Assembly: GCA_005888865.1 (NCBI GenBank)
Contig: VBCL01000096.1
Coordinates: forward strand, 6,361-22,598
Length of the DNA stretch: 16,238 bases
Origin: Betaproteobacteria bacterium
GTDB taxonomy: Bacteria > Pseudomonadota > Gammaproteobacteria > Burkholderiales > Casimicrobiaceae
Direction of reading: 5' to 3'
Made by a program: the position numbers and the translations under genes. This document shows positions 5,363 through 13,500 of the stretch, in pieces (position 1 is the first letter of the stretch; each line of letters begins with the position of its first letter). The notes beneath the pieces are model-generated. The model saw only the letters and a program-made list of their open reading frames with translations. It was not told the DNA's origin and did no database searches.

Positions 5363-6708
5363 GGCGGCTGCTCCTGTTCCTGATTCCTTCGCTGCTCCTC
5401 CTGGTCCTGAGCGCTTCGGCGCTTACGTACTTCGTGGCGTTGCACGTGGCCACGTCCGCGTACGACCGCTCGCTGCTGGACCCGGCCCTCGACATGGCGG
5501 CCAACGTGAGGATGGATAGCGATGGACCGCGCCTGGCGCTGCTCAAGCAGGCACAGGAAGCGCTGCTCTACGATCACGAGGACACGCTTGTCTTCCAGAT
5601 TCGCGCGCCGGGCGGTGCGGTCATCGCGGGCGATGATGATCTCAACCTGCCGCCGAATCTCCAGCCGGGCGAGCGTTCGTTTTTCGACAGCCTCTATCGC
5701 GGCCAGCCGGTACGCGTCGCCGCGGTGCGATCCGATAACGGCTTGTATGTGCAGGTCGCGGAAACGCTGCACAAGCGCAATCGCCTGATCTGGGAAATCC
5801 TCGCGGCGGGGCTGGTCCCGGCATTGCTCATCGCGACGGCGACCTTCGTCGTCGCCTGGACGGGCGTCGCGCGCGGACTCGCGCCGCTCGCGTCAGTGCG
5901 AACGCAGCTCCTCGGCCGCTCGCCGCAAGATCTGCACCCGCTGGACGAGCACAGGACCCCCGACGAAATCGCCCCGGCGATCGAGGCGTTGAACAGGCTC
6001 CTCGCTCAGCTGCGCGAGTCGAACGACATGCAGCAGCGCTTTCTGGCCAACGCCGCGCACCAATTGCGCACGCCGCTCGCCGGCCTGCAGATGCACCTCG
6101 AGCTGCTGCTGCGCAGCAAGCTCGACGCCGAGCTGCGGGACGAGATCTCGGGCATGCATGTCGCGACCGTACGCGCGAGTCATCTGGCCAATCAGCTCCT
6201 GGCTCTCGCCAAGGCCGAGGCGAGCGCGGACGATTCGACCTCCTCCGCGTCGATCGATTTATGCGCAGTCGCGGACCGCGCGGTCCACGAATGGGTGCAG
6301 CGCGCCATCGCGCGCGATATCGACCTCGGTTTCGTCCTCGAGCACACCTACGTCACCGGAGACGCGGCGCTGCTCGAGGAGCTGCTCGACAATCTCCTCG
6401 ATAACGCACTTCGCTATACACCCCGTGGAGGAGCAGTGACCGTGCGCTGTGGTACGGAGCTCGGTCACCCGTACCTGAGTGTCGAAGATACGGGGCCGGG
6501 TATTCCTGAAGCCGCGCGCGGGAGGGTGTTCGAAAGGTTCTACCGCGTCCAGGGCACGCCGGGCGACGGCGCCGGTCTCGGTTTGGCCATCGTCAAGGAA
6601 GTGGCGCAAAGGCATCGTGCGACGCTGCAGGTCGAATCGCGGGAGGGGAGCGCGGGCGGAACCCGCATCGTAATCCGCTTCCCGGCTGCCGCACTCGAAA
6701 TCGCCTGA
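5179..6708 (+). CDS. Sensor histidine kinase (QseC/TctE type); N-terminal ~60 residues come from the inverted arm
   Basis: This membrane sensor kinase phosphorylates the upstream response regulator. Numbering from ATG 5179: residues 1-61 are read from the reversed arm and are surely not native. The native-looking protein begins near residue 62 with RRRLLLFLIPSLLLLVLSASAL (TM1, ~64-88). A periplasmic 2CSK_N-type sensor region starts around YDRSLLDPALDMAANV, TM2 is ~204-228, and a HAMP region leads to the H-box (ANAAHQLRTPLAG, phospho-accepting H294). The ATPase domain has the N-box LLDNLLDNALRYTP (N405, N409), the G1 box DTGPGIP, the F box VFERFYR and the G2 box GAGLGLAIVKE. The 3' end is complete, with TGA at 6706-6708. 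The real start codon is missing from this sequence; it should lie a few codons before 5363 and overlap or follow the end of the regulator gene. The signal sensed is unknown. Confidence 0.85.
   Translation: MSSARRGPSLSILTLAAMSRAGSSSERSYADVATCNATKYVSAEALRTRRSSEGIRNRSSRRRLLLFLIPSLLLLVLSASALTYFVALHVATSAYDRSLLDPALDMAANVRMDSDGPRLALLKQAQEALLYDHEDTLVFQIRAPGGAVIAGDDDLNLPPNLQPGERSFFDSLYRGQPVRVAAVRSDNGLYVQVAETLHKRNRLIWEILAAGLVPALLIATATFVVAWTGVARGLAPLASVRTQLLGRSPQDLHPLDEHRTPDEIAPAIEALNRLLAQLRESNDMQQRFLANAAHQLRTPLAGLQMHLELLLRSKLDAELRDEISGMHVATVRASHLANQLLALAKAEASADDSTSSASIDLCAVADRAVHEWVQRAIARDIDLGFVLEHTYVTGDAALLEELLDNLLDNALRYTPRGGAVTVRCGTELGHPYLSVEDTGPGIPEAARGRVFERFYRVQGTPGDGAGLGLAIVKEVAQRHRATLQVESREGSAGGTRIVIRFPAAALEIA
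5363..6060 (+). repeat. Right arm of zero-spacer inverted repeat, inside the histidine kinase gene
   Basis: This is the mate of the arm at 4665-5362. The two arms meet at 5362/5363 with no spacer; the central 18 nt read GCAGCCGCC-GGCGGCTGC. This arm is the natural copy, because the coding frame continues without a break past 6060 through the rest of the kinase. At the outer junction the two sides still share GGCGTGCGCA (4651-4660 against 6065-6074) across a 3-nt mismatch, a patch of chance similarity at which copying or assembly could have switched strand. Confidence 0.95.
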
Positions 6709-6826
6709 AGAATCAAGCGGCTCCGCGCGACACGCCGGCGCCAACGCGGTAGTTTGCTGCGCCGCGTGAACCCTGAGGCCGCTGGCGCATCTAATTTCTG
6801 ACCGGCAGGCCCCGTCGAGAGTTTGC

Positions 6827-7087
6827 TTGCACCGTCAATCGCATAGCCGCCAGCTGCACGCGCACGACCTCGGTCGTCGTGTGCATGACCTTGTCCACGG
6901 CCTTCAGCCGCACCACTTCGGCGGGTCAGCGCTGGCAGCGCCACATCTGCGCGCCTTGCTGGAACTGCTCGAAGCCGAGGGGCACGACGTGGTGGCGCTC
7001 CGCGAAGAGCTCGCGCATCTGTTGCGAGCGCTGATGCGCGCGCGCCACGGCGGCTTCGGGGTCAACCGCGGGAACGCTCAACCCTGA
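6827..7087 (+). CDS. Doubtful small open frame, 86 codons
   Basis: The frame starts with TTG at 6827 and ends at TGA 7085-7087. The first half is His/Arg-rich and does not look like a folded protein. The second half (LRALLELLEAEGHDVVALREELAHLL) could form an amphipathic, Leu-rich helix. No ribosome binding site is visible before the TTG. Its stop codon overlaps the GAGGAG ribosome site of the following gene, an arrangement compatible with coupling. A competing minus-strand frame covers the same DNA. I do not recognise either product, so treat this as possible at best. Confidence 0.25.
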   Translation: MHRQSHSRQLHAHDLGRRVHDLVHGLQPHHFGGSALAAPHLRALLELLEAEGHDVVALREELAHLLRALMRARHGGFGVNRGNAQP

Positions 7088-7091
7088 GGAG
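7086..7091 (+). promoter_or_regulatory. Ribosome binding site of the small gene at 7099
   Basis: GAGGAG lies 7 nt before ATG 7099. It is the main evidence that this short open frame is translated. Confidence 0.75.
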
Positions 7092-7098
7092 AGCCGTC

Positions 7099-7404
7099 AT
7101 GGGACAGCGACATGCCCTCGCCAATCCGCGCAGCGTTCCGCGCGGGGAGATCCGGCCCGGCGCCATCGTGCGTCTGCGCGATCCCGAGGGCCGGGTACGT
7201 GAGGGCGTCGTGCATCATCTCAACGCCTCCCACGAGCCGTACATCCTGCCGAGCGAAGCGCTGATCGAGCCCTTCTATGCGCACCCCGCCGATATCGAAG
7301 AAGTGCTGGGCTTCTACGCGGAGCTGGTAGCGCGACCGGATTCCGGACGCCCGCAGCGCCGCCGCAGAATGCGTCCGTCGAACCGCCGCCACCGGCCGCG
7401 CTGA
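7099..7404 (+). CDS. Small basic protein of unknown function, 101 residues
   Basis: I do not recognise this protein. It starts at ATG 7099 behind a strong GAGGAG site and ends at TGA 7402-7404. The first ~75 residues look like a small folded domain: RPGAIVRLRDPEGRVREGVV resembles a beta-hairpin, with a following Pro/Tyr-containing segment and a helix DIEEVLGFYAEL. The last ~25 residues are a very Arg-rich tail (RRRRMRPSNRRHRPR), suggestive of nucleic-acid or polyanion binding. It has no signal peptide or membrane segment, so a cytosolic place is expected. It lies 163 bp upstream of the giant repeat protein in the same orientation, but no functional tie is evident. Confidence 0.6.
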   Translation: MGQRHALANPRSVPRGEIRPGAIVRLRDPEGRVREGVVHHLNASHEPYILPSEALIEPFYAHPADIEEVLGFYAELVARPDSGRPQRRRRMRPSNRRHRPR

Positions 7405-7524
7405 GACCGGTTTTCGCGGTGCCGGGCCCCGCGTAACCCGGTGGCCGATATCTTCCGGCCCACCGGCGCGCCGTCTCGATCCGCCCCATCACAAACAGCC
7501 ACTCGTCAATCTGTGGCACACATA

Positions 7525-7532
7525 TTGCTGTC
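7525..7532 (+). promoter_or_regulatory. Single TTGCTGTC site, possible half-site of the local response regulator
   Basis: TTGCTGTC matches the TTGCTGAC repeat at 3949-3978 in 7 of 8 positions. It lies 36 bp before the start of the giant gene. No second good copy is found 11 bp to either side, so chance is a real possibility. Confidence 0.2.
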
Positions 7533-7536
7533 AAGA

Positions 7537-7562
7537 CTCCCCGTAAGCTCGCTCCGGGGGAG
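7537..7562 (+). promoter_or_regulatory. Possible hairpin covering the ribosome binding site of the giant gene
   Basis: CTCCCC at 7537-7542 can pair with GGGGAG at 7557-7562, which is the Shine-Dalgarno region (GGGGGAGAAG) of the GTG start at 7568. In the mRNA the 6-bp G/C-rich stem with a 14-nt loop would hide the ribosome site. A translational switch is possible but not shown. Confidence 0.35.
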
Positions 7563-7567
7563 AAGCG

Positions 7568-10500
7568 GTGAGGGGACGCTGGGTAGGGGTGCTGGGCGCT
7601 GCCGTTTTCGGCGTGTTTGTGCCGATGTTCGCGCATGCGACGCTGACGGTCACGCCCCTCACCTGGAACGTCGTCGGCCTCGACAGCAACAACCCGACGG
7701 CCGGTCCGAAGTTCTTCCCGGTCGGCGCACGCGTCTGCAGCAACGTTGCGACCACCAACGTGGCGGTCAACTGGAACTGGGACTCGGCGAACGCCAACGT
7801 CAACCTGCGCGCCGGGTCGCTCGCCACGATCACCTTGCCGACGATCGGTGTTGGCGCCTGCGCGGACGCCTACTTCGAAATCGAGGTGAATCAGGTTCCG
7901 GCGGCGTACGACACGACGCGTCGCTATCACATCACGGCGACTGACGGTTCGGGAACCGTCTCGTCGCCGACGCCGCGGGAGGTGTACGTCGAGCACCTGA
8001 TCTCGCAAAACAGGAATTCGATCACCGGAATCAAACTGAACGGGGTGTCGATCCCGGCCGGCGGTTCGATGAATCTCGTCGTCGGCAACACCTATACGAT
8101 CGAGCTCGATGGGGGCACCGCGACCCAGGGTTACAACCAGTTCGAAGCGTTCATCAATTTCCCGAACACCATCTTCCAGGTCCTGTCGGTCAGCACAACG
8201 TATTCGGCCGACAATTCTCCGTACGTTCCCGGGCCCGCGCCGATCGCCAGCGACAAGCTCTACGCGGATGCGTGCCTCTGGGAAAACAACCCGACCAGTC
8301 CGAACTATCGCAGTTGCATCGGCGGCGACTTCAAGGCCGGCGGCAGCACCGTCGTCACGACTTACACCATCAAGATCATCAGCGGTGGCGGGACCGCGCA
8401 GACGCTCAACAGCCTGCTCTACGACTTCTCCGGCAGCAGCTACCACTACAACGCCGATTTCGGTGTCGGCGCGGTCATCGCCAACATCATCGATCCGACA
8501 GCGCTGACGATTGCGAAGGCGTTTTCGCCGTCGCCTGCGGTTGCTGGAGGGACGTCGACTCTCACTTTCATCATTTCCAATCCGAATTCGGCGTCCGTGA
8601 GCGGCGCGAGCTTCAGCGATCCGCTGCCTGCGCTCTCCGGCAATCAGATGGTCGTCGCGACACCGGCGACGTATTCCACGTCGGGATGCGGTTCGCCGAC
8701 CTTTGCGCCGACGGCCGGAGCAAGCTCCGTTTCGTTTTCGAACGGCAGCGTTGCCGCGAACAGCACGTGCGTGGTCAGCGTGCTGGTTGCCGTACCTTCG
8801 ACGCCCACGAGTGGAACCTATGCGAACACGTCGAACCATCTCTTTGTAGGTGGCGTGGATAGCGGGCACTTCGCCACGGCGAGCCTGCCGCTGACGGCGA
8901 GCTCTTCGGGCACCGGTCTTTGCGGTGTGACGCTCGCGAACTGGACCGTGCCCAACGGCACGATCGCGAATCCGCCCGACCTGCTCGGCGGTGTTCCGAC
9001 GATCCAGGCCGCGAACGTTTCGACCGCCACGGCGGCCGCGAACGTGTTGCTGGACACCGCGATCATCGCGTCGAGCGGGCAGAACGATACGACGTCGTGG
9101 GAGACCTTCGGCTACAAATCGGCTGGCCAGTACATCCAGTTCGTCGTCGACACGAGCAAGTACACCGGCGTGCAGATGAGTTTCTACGTGGCTAATCCCA
9201 GTCCATCGAACGGACCCACCAGTCTCGTGCTTTCGTATGACAACGGCTCCGGGTTCACCACCATCCTGACGATCGCCAGTCCCGCGAGCGGCTTTACGCA
9301 ACACACCGTCGATTTCACGGGGCTCACCAGCACGACGGGCTCGACCACGTTCCGGCTCGCTGCAACGGGTGCGAAAAACGACAATTCCGGCGCGTCCCTG
9401 AACTACGACAACATTTCCTTCACGGGTTGCGGCACGCCGGCGAAACCTGCGCTCACCAAGTCCTTCTCGCCGAATCCGATCGCCGTCAACGGCACGTCGA
9501 CGCTCACCTTTACGCTGACCAATTCCAACGGCGTCCAACTCACCGGCGCGAAATTCACCGACACGCTGCCCGGAGGGCTGCAGGTCGCCGGCTCGCCCGC
9601 TGCCAGCACCACCTGCACCGGTTCACCGACGTGGGCACCGACGGCGGGTACGACGACGTTGAGCTTCGGGCAAACAACCGGCGCCAACATTCCCGCGAGC
9701 GGATCGTGCACAGTCAGCGTCAACGTGACGGCGACCACCGCCGGTCCACACACGAACGTCAGCGGATTCATCTCGACCACCGAAGGCGGGACGAACGCCG
9801 GCAGCAGCGGCTCGGCCACGGCGTCGCTCACGGCGATCGTGCCGCCGACGATCGCCAAGTCGTTCGGCACGGATCCAATCCTGGCCAACGGGACGTCGTT
9901 GCTCACGTTCACGATCACCAATCCCAACGCGAGCGACACGCTGTCGGGAATCGCCTTCACCGACACTTACCCGGCCGGCCTCACCAATGCGAATCCACTC
10001 GTGCCCGCGGTTGCCAACGCGTGCGGTGGCAGCGTGAGCGCAAGCGCAGGCGGAAACAGCATCGCTCTGTCCGGTGGATCGCTGGCAGGCGGAGCGAGCT
10101 GCACGGTCTCGGTCCCTGTCACTGCCGCTGCGGCCAACACCTATCTGAACGTGAGCGGTGCGGTCTCGGCTACCACCGCCGGGGCCGGCAACACGGCAAG
10201 CGCCAGCCTGACGGTCGACGCGCCGCATCCTGCGATCAGTGTCGCGAAGCGGGTCGGCTTGAGCCCGGCGGGTCCGTGGGTCGATTTCCTGAGTGTGGCG
10301 CCGCTCACGCCGTTGTATTACCAGTTCACCGCCGAGAACACGGGCGACGTCGCGTTGAATCCCTTCAGCGTCAGCGATCCGACGCTCGCCGGTACGGCGG
10401 CCGATCCGGCGGCTTGCGTCTGGCAGACGACGAACTCACCCTCGACGCTGCCGGCGTTGCCGGTGGCGACGGCGACCATCGATCCGACCGCGACCTGCGT

Positions 10501-13500
10501 CGTCGGGCCGATCAGCGCCGCGGGCGGCGACCACCCCAACACCGCGACCGCGCACGGCACCTACAGCAGCACCGTCTACAACTCGAATCCGGGAAGCGCC
10601 GACTACATCGGCGCGATACCGGGCTTCAGTCTCTTGAAGCAGATCGCGGCTTCCGCCAGCGGCCCGTGGTCATCGGCGATGAACACGGGCGTGGGCGGCG
10701 ACGTCTTCTACAAGTTCACGCTGGTCAACACCGGTGCGATCGCTCTCTCATCGATCAGCGTCACCGATCCGCTGGTGGACACCACTTCGTGCACCTTCAC
10801 CGATCCGCTTCCGATCGGTGGCGCAACGACGTGCGTTGTCGGTCCGGTTGTCGCCTCGGGCGCCGCGAACAGCACAACGACGAATACGGCCACCGGCAAC
10901 GGATTCACCGGCGTCGTGACCATCCACACGGCAGACTCGTCGGCAAGCTACACGATCGTGGTCCCGACCGCGGATCTGGCGATCACCAAGGACGATGGCG
11001 TCACGAGCGTGACTGCGGGCGGCAGCACCACCTACACGATCACGGTGACCAACAATGGTCCGGATGAGATCAGTAACGCGACGGTCGTCGACAGCGCGCC
11101 CGCCGGCATGACCTTCGGCAACTGGACCTGCACGGTGACCAACCCCGGGAGCGGCGGCAGCGTCACGACGGCATGCGGCGCCGCGAGCGGCGCGGGAGAT
11201 CTCAACACCGCCGTGAACATGAAAAATGGCGCGGTGATCACCTACAGCGTGCCGGCGAGCATCGCGGCCAGCGCGACGGGCAGCCTCGTCAATACCGCCA
11301 CGCTGACGGTTCCGGCCGGCGTGACGGATCCAACGCCGGGCAACAACAGCGCGACCGACACCGATACGGTCGCGGTCGCCGCGGACTTGAGCATCACCAA
11401 GACCGACAGCGCCTCGAACGTTGTGCCGGGCACGTCGACGACGTACACCATCGTCGTCGCCAACAACGGACCGAGCGACGTCACCGGCGCCACGGTCAGC
11501 GACACCCTCCCGGCCGCGATCGCGAGCGACGCCTTCACCGCCGTCGGCACCGGCGGCGCGTCGGGATTCAGCGCGAGCGGCACCGGCAATATCAGCGACA
11601 CCGTCAACCTCCCCGCAGGCAGCACGATCACCTACACGCTGCTGGCGAACATCAACTCCAGTGCCACCGGCAGCTTGACCAATACGGCGACCGTGACGAC
11701 ACCCGCCGGCGTGACCGATTCCAATCCCGCGAACAACAGTGCCAGCGATACCGATACGTTGACACCGCAAGCGGAGCTCGCCATCACCAAGACCGATGGC
11801 GTGGCGAGCGTCAACGCCGGGGGCAGCGCGACCTACACCATCGTCGCGACGAACAGCGGCCCGAGTGCCGTCGTCGGGGCGACGGTCGCGGACACGGCGC
11901 CGGCTGCTCTGACGTTCAGCGCCTGGAGCTGCGTGGCGAGCGTGGGCTCGAGCTGTCCGGCAAGTGGCAGCGGCAACATCTCGGCAAGCGTGAACTTGCT
12001 AAGCGGTGGCACGGCGACATTCACCGTCGATGCCACAGTCGCGGGCAATGCAACCGGTTCCATCGTCAACACCGCGACCATCGCGCCGCCGGCAGGCGTG
12101 ACCGATCCCAACCTTGCCAACAACACCGCGACCGACACCGACACGGTCGCCTCGGTCGCCGATCTCGCGATCACCAAGAGCGACGGCGTTGCAAGCGTGA
12201 CAGCCGGTACTTCGACAACCTATCCCATCGTCGTCAGCAACAACGGCCCGAGTGCCGTCACCGGCGCGGTGGTCAGCGATATTTTGCCGGCAGCGATCGC
12301 GAGCGACACGTTCACGGCAGTGGGGAGCGGCGGCGCGGCCGGCTTCACCGCCAGCGGCAGCGGCGACATCAGCGATACCGTCGACTTGCCCGCCGGGAGC
12401 ACGATCACCTACACGGTGAACGCCAGCATCGACTCGAGCGCGACCGGCAGCCTGGTGAACACGGCGACGGTGACCGCACCCGCCGGCGTCACCGATCCGA
12501 ACCTCTCGAACAACAGCGCGACCGATACCGATGCACTGACTTCGCAAGTCACCCTGGTGGTGGCGAAGACCGACGGCAGCGCGACCTATACGCCGGGCGG
12601 CACCGCGACCTACACCATCACCGTCACCAACACGGGCGCGAGCGATGCGACCAATGTCACGGTGAGCGATGCGCTGCCTGCAGGCCTGAAGCTCACCGCG
12701 GGCGTTAGCTGCGTGGCCAACGGTGGCGCGAGCTGCGGCAGCGTGACCGGCGCGATCGGTGAGACGAGCTTGGGTACGACCGGTGCGTCGATCAGCGCGG
12801 CGCTGGGCAGCTCGCTCGTTTTCACCGTTCCCGTCGGATTCGATTCGGCAATGACCGCGAGCACGCTCACCAATACTGCAACGGCGACGGATCTCGCGAC
12901 CGGTGCGAGCGCGTCGGACTCCGACAGCGATACCCTCTCGCCGCAAGTGACGCTGGCGGTCGCGAAGACCGACGGCAGCTCGACGTACACGCCGGGCGGC
13001 ACCGGCACCTACACCATCACGGTCACCCACGGCGGCTTGTCCGATGCCACCAACGTGACCGTGAGCGATACGCTGCCCGCCGGCGTAACGCTCACCGGCG
13101 CCGGTGCGAGTTGCGTTCCGAACGGCGTCGCGAGCTGCGGTACGGTCACCGGTCCTGCAGGGGCGACGAGCTTCGGCGCGACCGGAGCGCAGATCGCTTC
13201 GGGAACCGGCAACTCGCTCGTGTTCACCGCGCCGGTCGCGTTCGCCGGCGGCATGACGATCGATCCGCTGATCAATACGGCGAGCGCGACCGACGTGCTG
13301 TCGGGCGCCAACGGTTCCGGTTTCGACAGCGACGCGCGCTCGCCGCAGGTTTCGCTGGCGGTCACCAAGACCGATGGCAACACGACCTACACGCCCGGCG
13401 GGACGGCGACGTACACCGTCACGATCGCCAACACCGGCTCGAGCGACGCGCTGGATGTTTCCGTCGACGATGCGCTGCCGGCGGGCGTGACCTTGAGCGC

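Larger units (their letters stand above)
6709..7098. other. 390-bp stretch without a confident gene
   Basis: The stretch lies between the kinase stop and the small gene at 7099. It contains a weak hairpin (ACGCGG 6744-6749 with CCGCGT 6762-6767, no T-tract) that may end the two-component operon. Beyond about 6827 both strands look coding-like. The plus strand has an open frame (entered separately). One minus-strand frame has G/C-rich third positions but is broken by a stop near 6935 and has no good start. This could be a decayed gene on the minus strand. I see no promoter or RNA gene. Confidence 0.5.

Noticed and set aside
4020..5519. 499-codon plus-strand frame across regulator and left arm
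   Set aside because: It overlaps the convincing response-regulator frame in another phase and then reads reversed kinase DNA. Its composition is Arg-rich and non-protein-like.
4614..5546. Minus-strand frame that looks like a second histidine kinase N-terminal half
   Set aside because: It is simply the mirror image of the kinase gene in the inverted arm. It loses the kinase sequence right after the FLANAAH of the H-box, so it is not an independent gene.
4665..6060. Insertion sequence or invertible phase-variation element
   Set aside because: There is no transposase or recombinase gene and no terminal inverted repeats around a mobile core. The arms themselves are kinase coding sequence and there is no invertible spacer between them.
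7220..9538. Long minus-strand open frame (772 codons) opposite the start of the giant gene
   Set aside because: Its product is very Arg/Gly-rich with no recognisable domain, and the plus strand here encodes a signal peptide and clear beta-rich modules. It is a frame shadow common in GC-rich DNA.
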